Positions 42,790 to 54,399 of a stretch of 64,000 bases of DNA are shown here, piece by piece. The notes below the pieces were generated by a model that did not search any database, was not told where the DNA came from, and worked only from the letters and a program-made list of their open reading frames with translations. Numbering within the stretch: the stretch's first letter is position 1; each line of letters opens with the position of its first letter. The DNA is from Mytilus edulis (Eukaryota > Mollusca > Bivalvia > Mytilida > Mytilidae), in the NCBI RefSeq assembly GCF_963676685.1, contig NC_092350.1, positions 45,801,705 through 45,865,704 on the forward strand. The letters run 5' to 3'. A program made the position numbers and the translations under genes.

Positions 42790-45400
42790 CGGTAATGGAA
42801 AAGTACAACATATAAAAAACAGTAAAAATCAGTTTGGAATAAATAACTTTTGACTGCTAAAAAGTAAATTTCGTTTGGTTTTTAATCAAATATGATGTTT
42901 TCAAATGATTCAGTTGTCATTTATGTACACAATATGAGGTCAATGTCACACAAATAGTATTATTTTGTATTTATTACAATAGTATTGAAGGGGTCTGCAT
43001 ATATCTCCTTTCCTTGGGTATACAACTACGCTGATATTTTACCAAAATGGTTCTAATATTGTTTATATGCTTGACTTTGACACTATGATCATGATGATAG
43101 CAAATTAAAAAGAACTTATTCCCCATATAAAAATAAGCCAATGATTGTCAAAAGTTTATGATATTAAAAAAAATTGAATCACTATAAGCTTTTAGGAAAA
43201 TTTCACTTGATTACAACATCAAGGAAATAAAGGCAAGAAAAAAGAATAAAATACATGTAAGCCTTATTAAAAAAAATAGTTACTGACTACAATAGAAACT
43301 GCAATCATAAAATGTTTCTATGTATAAGCGTCTCGTGGCTTCAAAATAGTGAAGCTGAAATCTTTTAATCATATTAATCGAAATATACGCAGGACTTCCA
43401 TTTTTCTCTGCATATTCAAAGAATTATCTTAAGTCATATTTTGAAAGCACACAAACAGTTTTAACGGCAATAAATATCCACCTATACATGATGTTGGATA
43501 TAGAGATAGAAAATGAAATAACACGTTATCAATATTTCGAATGACTTATAATCATATTACTGCAACGAGCATGACAAAACAGTAATGAGTGGTAAATGAA
43601 ATTAAGATAGAAATTCCCAAAATACAAAACAAGCACGTCAATAGCATGACTAGCAGTCTACTAAAGGTAAAGACATAAATACATGTAAAGTAAGCGTGAT
43701 TAGAAATCTGGTAAAACACATAGCACAAAATGTTAGTCAAAATATTATATAGTATGATGGAAATGGTAATATTTAACAGAATATATCAATTGATAAACTG
43801 CACAATTTTTAAATTACATTTATTTCAAACTCTGACTTTTGAATATTTTAAAAACTGAATGAATTCGAAATAAGTATTTATCATTCCATAACACAGCAGC
43901 TGTATATTTGAAATAGTTCTTACCATATTTTGATGTTTTAATCCTAGGTAAATCTACAATACTATAATATATAAAGCTATATTTACAATATTTTATCTCA
44001 AACAAATCTTGTAAACATGGTGGTGAGTACTATTTACAATTTTAAAACATTCAATAGCCATGTTACGCATGAGTCTCATTTTCAGTGATGGATTTTTTGC
44101 TCGTTTTCAAGTAATTTATCAAACGAACTAACATAGTCTTTATATGTAAATCGATAGGCCATTTCCTTAATATGTTTAATTTGTTGGTGTTATTTGTGTT
44201 TCAAAAATGCCATACCAAAGGAAAATGATCAATTTATTTAATTTCGTACACTAACGACCAATGCGTTTTAAAAATCAGTTGTTGAGATGATTAACGAGGA
44301 TTATTTTTATAAATGTGGGAATTCAAATTAAGTTTAAAATCAATAAAAATATCTTTAGGTTATACAATCTCATCGCATTATATGTTAGTTGACTGTTTAA
44401 TATAAACATACCTCTTTCTAAAGGTTTTATTTTCAACTTCATTGGATTGGAATTTATCAGGATTTACTCGCACACAATTAAATTCAAACCAATCAAACAC
44501 TTTTTTCAGGCTTATAAAAGAGCTTGCAAGCATTCAAATATCAATTTGTTGTTTAAATTTTAATAGTTGGCATGACGATAATATGTTGCCTTTTATCATT
44601 GATTTCAATTCGTAGTATTGTTATGGTAGGAATACTGAATCCATGGTGTAACAATGAACGTTGTGCAAAGTAGGAGGTTGTTGATATCTATTTTACACTG
44701 CTACCCGCTATATACGCTGAATGTATGAATTAGATCAAATATTAGTAGCATTGAATTAGAATAACAATTAAAGACAGAACTTTAACATCCAACTCAGCGT
44801 ACTGGTCTTGTGAAAGCTAAATACATGCATACCATATAAACATATAACATAAACATTATTTTCAGCCTGCACATTTGTGTTATAGTTGCCGCTATTTATT
44901 AAGCTTCCGTCTATACCGGTTAAGGTGTCCGAATTTTGAAATTATCGTAATTTGAAATAAGTATTAACAGTGTGATTAAGTTGAAGTGAACAATTTTAAT
45001 GGAATTCTATTTAGAAATCGGAAATAAAAATAGTGTCACTTAGGTCAACTAAGTAACGATCGTCAGTAAAACCCTTGCGAAATGTAAAATTGCAAAACAA
45101 ATAATATTTTAAGAATAATTCTTTATTCTATGAAAAAAACAGTCCTCTTAAATTTTAAAGGTCAGGAATATGTCAGTTGTTATAAAAGAGATTGGTTTTA
45201 TGTTCTTTGGTGTTTGTTTCTTTGCACATCAAAGGTTCTGTTGTTTTGTTTAGTTAAGTTTAAACATATTTATTTATAGTGGATTGGGAAACAAGTTTTG
45301 CAACTTATATTAATCCCTTTCCACTTTGCTGTTCTGTTGTTCTGTTGTTATCCAATGGTAGTTGATGTGTTTTCCTTCGTTTTCTTGTAATCAATATTTA
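42790..45400. other. Gene-free AT-rich stretch (intron of the coiled-coil gene)
   Basis: I found no further exon between the coiled-coil exons here. The short minus-strand ORFs are AT-driven. Confidence 0.4.
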
Positions 45401-45404
45401 TTAA

Positions 45405-45725
45405 AAAGAAGGTGTGGTATGATTGTCAATGAGACAACTCTCCACAATATGCCAAAATGACACAGAAATTAAATTAACAATTATAGTTTCATATAGCAAA
45501 TTAAGCCCAAACCGCATAGTAAGCTATAAAAGGCTCCGAAGTGACAATGTAAACCAATTCAAACGAGAAAACTAACGGCCTAGTTTATGTACTAAAAATG
45601 AACGAAAACAAACATGTTACACATAAACATACGGTAACCACTGAATTACAGGCTCCTGACTTGGATCAGGCACAAACACAGATAATTTTGCGGGGTTAAA
45701 CATGTTTATGGGATCCCCTCTGCTA
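45405..45725 (+). repeat. Dispersed repeat family A, near-complete copy
   Basis: From 'aaggtgtggtatgattgtca' through 'accgcatagtaagctataaa' to 'gggatcccctctgc'. Parallels 21815-22145. Confidence 0.8.
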
Positions 45726-46262
45726 AACTGGGACAGTGATTTTTGTTGATATAGATAATGTAATTTCCCATCAGAACTGCCTTTACGACTAAAACTTGTC
45801 CACTTTCACTATGAAGTTTTGTAACAAAAATATATCTTAGAAAGGAAAGCTAATATGCACTACTATTTTTTTCGAAGGTCAAAATATAGGACCTGCGGCA
45901 GATTTTCAACATCAATATACCCCGAATTTCTACATGGTCTAAGAAGTTTAACTCATATTTCAATTCTGTACTACCTCTGCGTACACTCCGGTTCTTCTTA
46001 AGAATTTAAAGTGGCCGCTGTAAATGTTCATTCATATTGGTAACATTAACAGTTATGTCTCTATGAGATGAAACAAAGAGATCATATATGAGAACCAGTA
46101 TTTCAATAAAATTAAATATCTATCAATGTTGTACATCTCACCAAAAAAGGTGTGGTTTGTGAAACAGATGTATATACAAAATGAAACCTTTATAACTTTT
46201 GACCAGCAGTATACTACTGTTGCCTTTTTTTCATTATAAAAAAACCCACAATTTTGTAACTT

Positions 46263-46910
46263 TTTTAAAGGGCACTAGCTACTAGACATATACAAAATAT
46301 AAAATATGATATATTTTTGTTCAATTATGAAAGTGAAATAGTGAAATAAAATCGCTTTTAGCAGGCAGTATGGTTCAATTATGTCAGAATAGGCCAATAA
46401 ACATTGCAAGTGAATAATTCGACCTCATTGAATTCATATTCATGTGAACTACAATTTAACCCCTAGGCTACCTGGATACCGAATGCATTTTGCGTGTTGA
46501 ATTATATAAAGGAAACACATGTCAATATTAAAATGAAACAGAGATAAATCATTTCAGTGACTGACTCAATCCACAATGGTTTATACAGGTTCAAAACATT
46601 GATTTTGAATCTATAATATCAAATTAAATAGACCTAGAACAATCCAAACGTACGAGTCTACTATCTATATATATCTTTATTAAGGTTTATATCGTTTATA
46701 TGGCAATCGGAGGTCTTCGAAGGTCAACTCGATAGTTAATTAGATAGCGTCCAGACTAAAATACACATATAATTTAGTTCATGTCCGGTATATTGTTTCT
46801 TTTTAAACTTTATATAAATGTGATAATTTTTTTTACATTGTTTTAAATAAAATATGAGAATTTGAGTCAAATCGGTGAACATGAATTTGACAGCTAGTGC
46901 CCCTTTAAAA
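46263..46910. mobile_element. 648-bp MITE with TTTTAAAGGGCACTAGCT ends
   Basis: Left end TTTTAAAGGGCACTAGCTAC, right end inverted TTTTAAAGGGGCACTAGCTG. No ORF of note. The target duplication is not obvious. Confidence 0.7.
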
Positions 46911-46919
46911 CTGCATCAA

Positions 46920-49040
46920 ACGGATTAATTTTCTTAAAATTGCTGTTTAACTTTATTTGAAATACACCTACCTGAATAAAGATTTCTCTATCTTTTCTTT
47001 GTAAGAAAAATTACATTTTTGTTTTATAGTTTTGGCCAAAATATATATTTCAAATAGTGAGTATTTAATAATTTAATAAACTGTTTTGCACGGAGACATA
47101 ATTGACACTTCATGCGTTTTACAGGTGTTAACCACTCCCTAAAAAATTCTAACAAACAATATGTTGAGCTCGGGTTATTAAGATCACATGTTTTGATTGG
47201 AATAATCAATAAATATGTATGCATTTATTTTTTATTTATTTCATATACATGATTAAAAATATTTAGAAAACACATGATGAAAATTCATGGAATATTTTTA
47301 ATATAGATTGTTATAAAAATTGTTGATTCTAAGTTCAATTATCATTCCAAGGCGACCATCAAGGTCAAACTACAGTGCAATATTTACTTATTCTTAACAG
47401 CTTTGTAACCGAGGGAACGACAAAGTATTTAAAAAGCAAATATGTTATATCACAAAGACTTAATCTAAAAAGGTTTTGAAATTAAATTCATGAAGTAAAA
47501 TGTTAAACTAAATTGATTTTCAATTTACAGCCCCTAAAGCAAGACTACACTCAAAATGAAATTATTAAATAGTAAACAGAAGCAATCATAGTGAACAATA
47601 TTCTTTTTTATAATTTATACATCATGTAAAAAAAAACAAATTGTATATAAACAAATTGGTAATCCGCAAGTAATCGACATATGTATGTATTAGGAATTAA
47701 TCTAAAAGTAATACATCTGAGTTTTTTTTCACAGGAATCGATTACATTACAATTACTGATTAGAAAATTGAGAGATGCTGATAGCATGTGACTACTCTGT
47801 AAAATAAAATTGATAACAGCTTAATACTATTACTGGTTACATATACCCCAGTTACCCAAAATCCTATGATGAGACCCCATAAATTTCGATGGATCCTTTA
47901 CCATATCCAAATAATATAATATTGTCTTGTAAAAACGTGTGTTATCCTGAATTACAATTGAAAGTTGGCGAAGCTATATAACATGCTTTATATTTGAACA
48001 ATGATTATAACGGGAAAAAAATATCAAAATTACTGATTTTCAATGCAAATTTAAGCAGGAGAAGTCAATTAAAATTGACAAAATCAAACGTTTCAAATCA
48101 AAGGCAACAAGTGAAAAACAACCGCCATATTCCTGCATTGAATTGGTACAAACATTTTCCGAATTTGTGTAATAAATGTATCACATAGAAATCAAAGTGC
48201 CGATCGACACAAGAGAAAAAACGGACAGAAAATCGTAGAATGGACTTTGAAGTTGAATCACAGCAAGGGCAAGTAATTTTGTTTTCCAATAATAATCGGC
48301 TGAAAATCAAAATCTTTCTTCAGTCGTTATAAAACGTTCATTCGGTGTATTGATGAAAAAGTATTGTAATTCAAAATACGTTGTCTTCTGACACATTAAA
48401 GTGAATTGAACTGATAACCTCAGAGTCGCATATAATATCGCTTAGGGTGAAATATTTGTCATAAAGGGCCCACCTGATGTAAACTCACGATATATTCAAG
48501 CCCCCATGAATTATTTCGATTCTAATAGGACAAATACGGCAATTATTTTGGATCGAAGCGCTCTAGGTGGAGGCAAATTTTTGTCGTTCCCATAAATAAA
48601 AGCACAATCAAATTGGAGTAAAAAGACGGAGCAAACTGATTTAGTGACATGCTTAAACTATTTACCATTTACGTATTTAGATAGTTTTTGGATGAATTTA
48701 AAAGATAATTTACAAAAAAATGGCTTATATCACATTTATATATGATTTTAGTATCTTTCTTTACATTTCCTTGTTGTGAGGATTTTCGGTTTTACATGCG
48801 TGTATTTTCCCGTAAAATGCTTATATTCTTACGTCATCGTTCTATGACGTTGGACACCTCAAACATAAAATAGCATATGACGTGGGAGTACGATCGGAAC
48901 AGCCCTGGCAATATATTTATATTTTACCACGTGTGTGTACTAAAAGCGTTTTAAAGACGTCATGTTAGAATAACTGAATATTTCTTTTGAAAAAAAGTTA
49001 GTAAATGATATCAAACTTTAAATTGATTTATTTTTATCTT
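46920..49040. other. Gene-free AT-rich stretch (intron of the coiled-coil gene)
   Basis: I recognised no exons or repeats here. Confidence 0.4.
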
Positions 49041-49049
49041 TATTTTTAC

Positions 49050-49316
49050 CTGGTAGTGTCCGATTTTGAGCTTTTAATTTTGGTTCTGCTGTTGATCTCT
49101 GAATTGCAAGTGGACGTGTTTTTTCCTCTATTTGTTTTGTTTTATGCTTCGAAGCCTGCCGTTTAGCCGCTTCTTTTGCTATCCTTGAATCATTTTCTGC
49201 CTTTTCTCTGGCCTCCTGTGCCTTTTTTAGTTCTTTCTTCAATTCTTTTGTTTCTTTGACATTCTCTTCCTTTTCGGCCTCGAGATTTCTTTGAAGATCA
49301 GATTTTTTTTTTAAAC
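49050..49316 (-). CDS. Coiled-coil protein, exon 2 of 3 recognised
   Basis: 267 nt between an acceptor (TTCCATTCAAG) and a donor (ACCAG|GTAAAA), phase 1 on both sides. It encodes a heptad-rich charged segment (KETKELKKELKKAQEAREKA) followed by a basic, less helical part (ASKHKTKQIEEKTRPLAIQR). It joins in frame with the exons on either side. Candidate cytoskeletal, scaffold or immune coiled-coil protein; unidentified. Confidence 0.7.
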
Positions 49317-49544
49317 CTTGAATGGAAAAAAAGGATAGTAGTAGTAGAACATACATATTCTGATGACTTTGTAGTCTGAAAACAACGAAAATTAATTTAT
49401 GTATTTGTGAAGCGAATTAGAAACATAATGACTAAATCCATAGTGTATTCAAGTAACGTTTGACTCAATTTGGTCGTTTTACTTTCAATCTTCAGGAAAG
49501 AAAACATTAACAAAAAAGTACAGGAAATAACGCATCATTCGCAA

Positions 49545-49830
49545 ACACCCAACTTGTCAGACTATTACTTGTTAGATCCCGCTAACATGTTTAACCCCCG
49601 ACCATTCGTTATGTATGTGGAGCCTGTAATTCAGTGGTTTGTAGATGTTTAACATATTTGTATTTCGTATTTTTTTTGTACATCCACTAGGTCGTTAGTT
49701 TTCTCGTTTGAACTGTCATTTCGGAGTTTTTTTTATAACTGACTATGTGGTATGGGCTTTGCTTATCGTTGAAGACCATACGGTGACCTATAGTTTTTAA
49801 TTTGGCAAACATATCACATCTACTTTTTTA
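49545..49830 (-). repeat. Dispersed repeat family A, reverse copy
   Basis: Contains 'cccgctaacatgtttaaccc', 'ctaggtcgttagttttctcg' and 'gaccatacggtgacctatag', the reverse complement of family A blocks. Confidence 0.75.
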
Positions 49831-49884
49831 TATCAACTATAGTACAAAAACACAATATAGCAAAAAAAAAAAAAAGAATTAGTC

Positions 49885-50640
49885 AGACAAACCCTAACGA
49901 AAATTAGGGGTGATCTAAGGTGCTCCGGAAGTTTAATCAGATCCTGCTTTACATACGGCTCCCGTCGTGTTGCTCATGTGAGACCAAATCCAGTAATAAG
50001 TATAGTTCAGCAGATACAATTCGTTAAGAAGGAAAAAAGGGGAACAGGATTGTTATTAAAACATAACGAACATAGTCGTTATCATTTATGAAACGGATAT
50101 TCCAGAATGGTCAACCTACTCGTGATGACGTTGTTGAAAAAACTAGGGGGTGATTTCAACTTCACCGTTTAGATCCTTGGTTCAATAGCTTCCTTCTAAG
50201 CAGCAACCCTCTATCAAGTAAATTTTGATAGGAAAACTAGCCCGGGAATATCGTATCAATTGGGAGATAGAAAAGTATTAACTCCGTATGCAGGCGCTAC
50301 ATGAATGTTGATGTGACAGAACATTATCTTTATAGCAAAAATAAAGTTAATGATACTTATGTTTCTGTTATTTCTTGTAAAGAAGTTTCCTCATCGGAAT
50401 AAAGGAACAAGTCGTCAAGAAAAGGGGCACAACTAGTTCCCATTATAATGCCGATAGTTTTTTTTGAAAAAGACGTCATCAAAACAGAAGAAATATGTTG
50501 TCAGTCAAGAAATCAAGCATCATGATAATGTCAGTTTCAAAAGAAAATAATTAGGTTTGAATCAGAGTGATATTTAACAAAATATGATTTATCCCTTCCT
50601 GAGACCAGATACATAGCTTTTTATGAAACAAAGCAATACG
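49885..50640 (-). pseudogene. Reverse-transcriptase fragment of a decayed retroelement
   Basis: The minus strand in shifting frames carries MGTSCAPFLDDLFLYS (about 50395-50460), YGV then ISQLIRYSRAS (about 50235-50310), LLNQGS, and RHHE followed by GISVS (about 50080-50130). This order (G-x-MGT-x-CAP, ISQLIRYARA, LLNQGF, RHHDLV) belongs to a high-copy animal retroelement RT that I associate with the Penelope-like/Neptune group. The block with the catalytic YIDD between the first two motifs is deleted, and stops and frameshifts abound. Dead copy. Confidence 0.7.
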
Positions 50641-50954
50641 AACGATATCTATTTGTCTTTTAGTTTGGAATGTGGATAAATGTGTAAAGTGTAAAAAGTC
50701 AAATGTGTTAGTACTATAACTAGAGGAAAGAGTCTAAGATTATATGTTCTCTAAAAGATTTATTGATCTCTGATCACGCCAAAAGATAGCTGGCTATTCA
50801 AAACAAATAAATCAACTCCAAATCGAGCAAAAATGAGAAATCTATTGCGTGACCACTGTTCTTATCAATGATCTAATAAAAAAACTACACAATGACTAAA
50901 GCACGATATAATCTGTGCTGAATCAATACTAAAATGTTGACTTTGAATGTCTTC

Positions 50955-51140
50955 AAAACGTATGATTGCCAATTAAACAACTCTCCACAAGAAACCAAAA
51001 GGACACAGAAATTAACGACAATAGGTCACCGTACGGCTTTCAACAATGAGCAAAGCCCATACCGCGTAGTATGCTATAAAAGACCCCGAAATAACAATGC
51101 AAAACAATTCAAGCGAAAGAACTAACGGCCTTATGTATGT
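50955..51140 (+). repeat. Family A, partial copy
   Basis: 'gtatgattgccaattaaaca' then 'actctccacaagaaaccaaa', 'taggtcaccgtacggctttc', 'aaagcccataccgcgtagta'. Truncated after 'actaacggcctta'. Confidence 0.8.
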
Positions 51141-51149
51141 ACTTTGTAC

Positions 51150-51995
51150 CTGTTTATTGACAAAATACCATTGAATTTCTCAAACTAAATCTAGAAACAC
51201 GACAAAGATAATAAAATGAAGGAATCGGATACAGATGCAAATGCAAATAATCCCACATATCGTGGTATAAAGCTGAGAGAAAATATGAAATATGAATTTA
51301 AATCTTTAGCAGATAAAGGATTACAAGGCGTTTTATTCTAATTACTAATAACGGTGTATAATCGGCAATATCCTGACATATTATGACAAAAAGTCATAGT
51401 GTTATCATAACAATTTCAGAAACCTGACAATTGAGTTAAAATTACATTGTGTTGTTGTCAAATTATACCAGGTATTCATTTGCAGATTTGGCTATGTATT
51501 CTAGATTGTAGAAAATATACAGTTGATATAATTATTTTCTCCAACAATTAACATTACAATTATGTCGTGCCGGTGGTTCAATTTGTAGTGTCTGAATTTT
51601 GTGTTGTGTGTTTAATTTTCAGCACTTTTATTGGGACACCAAATAAAAACAAAATAAAACTTCAACTAACATAACCCAAATTTACAGTATTATTCTCTTT
51701 TTAAAATACAATATTGTCGGATTTTAAAGATACTTTCTGCTTATCAGTTGCCAATGCATTTGGTGTGCTACTAGCATGATTGAAAAAATGTATATCCGAA
51801 TAGAACCTATGAATAATTTGGCTAACATTAAAAAATCGTTTGTGTTTGGCCTTTTGATTTCTAAATAGACATACTCGTTGATTGTTAAATTGCAAACATG
51901 AGTATCATTTTATTACGATGGTTTTACGTTTTGTTCCTTGTAAAAGCCCCATGACTTCTAGAAATGTGAAACTTTATAAATAATATTCGTAAATT
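51150..51995. other. Gene-free AT-rich stretch
   Basis: Probably intron of the coiled-coil gene. I recognised nothing in it. Confidence 0.4.
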
Positions 51996-52003
51996 GTAAT
52001 TAC

Positions 52004-52403
52004 CTTCTATAACCTCTTTGAATTGTCTATCTTGTTCTTTCTTTTCACTGCTGATGACTTCATGAAGTTTTATCATTTTGTCTACATCTTCAGATCTATT
52101 CTGTATAATTTTCGCTTTTTTGTCTAGATCTTGGCTATAAGTCGTTATCCTCTTTTGTAGATCATCAATATGTATATTTTTATGTCTTATCTCTCTTTCC
52201 ATTTCTCTTATTTGATGTTCTGCTTTACGAAGTTTATCTTTATTCAACTTACTGTGAACGTTATCATTTTTCAGTTTCTCTACTTGTCTTTCAAGCTCTT
52301 GTTTATCAGACATCAGTAGTGCAACTTTGAGCTTTTCATTTTGCAATTCTTCTGTAAATTTCCTGTAACTGTGCTCACTTTCAGTATACTTCAAACAGGC
52401 TTG
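52004..52403 (-). CDS. Coiled-coil protein, exon 1 of 3 recognised
   Basis: 400 nt between an acceptor (ATTTCTCTTTTAG) and a donor (AGAAG|GTAATT), entering at phase 0 and leaving at phase 1. It encodes continuous coiled coil, for example KQELERQVEKLKNDNVH and IREMEREIRHKNIHIDDLQK. With the next two exons it totals about 308 residues. An upstream exon ending at phase 0 is required but was not recognised. It is preceded in its intron by a reverse copy of the AGGAGTAGGTCC MITE. Confidence 0.75.
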
Positions 52404-52437
52404 CTAAAAGAGAAATAAAAAACAAAGGTGTAGATCT

Positions 52438-53009
52438 GGTAAAGGCCGATTATGGCCTCAGATTTCAGGTCCATCTGACGAAAGATTTTGGACACTTTTT
52501 GAACACTTAAGTGTCTTTGTCAGTTGATTAAATTAGTTTATGAGAAGATTTTAACTAATTTAGTCATTTTTAAAATACGCTCGGAGTCAAGCTTAAATGT
52601 GACAAATCTATCAAATATGCAAAAAAAACGTCACTTTTCATATGATTTTTGTCAAAAATGAAAGCGGCCGCATCCGAGTTCATCCTCAACCTTTATATAT
52701 GTTTTGCATTATCATCAAATACAACTTATATTTCAATATTCAAAATGAACACGAATGCGGCCGCTTTCATTTAAGACGGAAACCGTCTAAAATTTAACTT
52801 AAATACTAAAATTGTGATGATTTCAGTAATTATCTACACTTAATGATGCTACTACCCGATTTCTATGCATTGTATTGTCAAAAAACAGCCCAAATTTTCT
52901 TCGCAGAGGCATTCTACTTTCAAATAAATAACTAAAAGTTTACATGCTAACAATTTCGTAAAACTGCTATATTTTTAGGCCAAAAAGGGGTCTTACTGGA
53001 CCTACTCCT
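52438..53009. mobile_element. MITE family AGGAGTAGGTCC, copy 2 (reverse, one end worn)
   Basis: The right end GGACCTACTCCT is kept; the left end starts inside the family at 'ggtaaaggccgattatggcc'. The central palindrome is present ('gaaagcggccgcatccgag' and 'gaatgcggccgctttcat'). Confidence 0.7.
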
Positions 53010-53371
53010 GTCTGAATAAAGTACACCGTTTCTTATTATTAGATGTATTTGATGTAACTAAGTATGATACATAAGTTGCAACAACTGACTTACATTTTTG
53101 AAGGTGTATAAAAATAAACTTATGAATTATTGATTTGTGCACTTTTACGAACAACTACCTCACGAAATTGTTCACGTTATGATAGAATTTGTCAAAACTT
53201 CCGTTGAATTGTATAGAAGTGTTCTGATTGTGATTTTTGTCTCCTTTTGGCATTTTTCTTATATTTTTTTATTTCGCAAGATGCAGATAAGACAATTGAC
53301 ATATGATAGCAAACAGCTTTTTCTCTTAAAAATATTCTCATCATGTTAAATTAAACACTTTGTTTTACATG

Positions 53372-53534
53372 CACACGTATAAAAATTGCAGTTTTTATCC
53401 AACGCAAGCAAAGGTTTGAACGTAGTTTTCAATTTAGACTTGTATATATGATAAATATATATACGAGTCTAAATTGAAAACTACGTTCAAACCTATGATT
53501 GCGTTGGATAAAAACCGCAATTTTTATACGTGTG
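53372..53534. repeat. Nearly perfect ~75-bp-arm hairpin
   Basis: The left arm (from 'cacacgtataaaaattgcag') is inverted at the right (to 'gcaatttttatacgtgtg') with a short AT loop near 53450. The right arm is the start of the tandem repeat that continues to 53865, so part of that repeat has been duplicated head to head. Confidence 0.8.
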
Positions 53535-53816
53535 AATGTCAAACAAATTTCGTTGTAGAAGGGTCTAAATACAGCACAAACAACATTTTTCAAAAGACCA
53601 AAAAAATGAAGAAGTATATTTAAACAAAACGCATTTGACTAACGGGTCGAACAACTGATGTTCTTTAACCCTGCTGACTGCCATTGGCGATTGCCAAATA
53701 AAATTGATCACAAGATGTAACAAAATGGATCTTAATATAAATTTAATACCAAACAGAAAACAATTAACTTGTGGCCACGATGTTATGCCACAAACATAAG
53801 GTGTTAATATTTTTTT

Positions 53817-53865
53817 GTACACCAGATCCGAATTTCGACAATAAATGTATCTTCAGTGATGTTAG
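53817..53865 (-). ncRNA. Hammerhead ribozyme motif, class 2, in tandem repeat unit 1
   Basis: Minus strand: CTGAAGA, stem II TACA/TGTC (one mismatch), GAAA, stem III TTCGGA (U-A, U-G, CG loop), TC. Stem I is made by ACATCA with TGGTGT. Core intact. Confidence 0.65.
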
Positions 53866-54361
53866 GGATCGAAACGGTATTTGGAAGGCCATATAAAATG
53901 TACCCTCATTTTTAGATAAACTCTTGAAGTTTAAGAGTCAATATAGGATGAACGGATCATATTAACCGGAGGGAAAATATGATACAAGCCCAAACGAAAA
54001 AATATAAACGAATCTAAATTGAAAACTACGTTCAAACCTATGATTGCGTTGGATAAAAACCGCAATTTTTATACGTGTGAATGTCAAACAAATTTCGTTG
54101 TAGAAGGGTCTGAATACAGCACAAACAACATTTCCCAAAAAACCAAAAACGTGAAGAAGTATATTTAAACAAAATGCATTTGACTAACAGGTCGAACAAC
54201 TGATGTTCCTTAACCCTGTTGACTGCCATTTGCGATTGCCAAATAAAATGGATCACAAGATGTAACAAAATGGATCTTAATATAAATTTAATACTAAACA
54301 GAAAAAAATTAACTTGTGGCCATGATGTTATGCCACAAACATAAGGTGTTAATATTTTTTT

Positions 54362-54392
54362 GTTCACCAGATCCGGATTTCGACAATAGATA
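54362..54392 (-). ncRNA. Half hammerhead motif in tandem repeat unit 2
   Basis: Retains TGTC, GAAA, stem III TCCGGA, TC and the 3' strand of stem I, but the CTGAAGA side is replaced by a TA run. Not functional. Confidence 0.55.
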
Positions 54393-54399
54393 TATATAT

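Larger units (their letters stand above)
53460..54392 (-). repeat. Head-to-tail ~545-bp repeat with a hammerhead motif in each unit
   Basis: Two copies share 'gaaaactacgttcaaaccta', 'ttgcgttggataaaaaccgc', 'cttgtggcca' and the terminal hammerhead region, offset by about 545 bp. Unit-length tandem repeats, each with a self-cleaving motif, match the layout of retrozymes. The open minus-strand frames of 85 and 109 codons are conserved between units only because the DNA is duplicated; I do not regard them as genes. Confidence 0.65.

Noticed and set aside
53565..54367. Two similar minus-strand ORFs as a duplicated gene
   Set aside because: The similarity extends through flanking non-coding DNA and ends in hammerhead motifs, so this is a tandem repeat, not paralogous genes.
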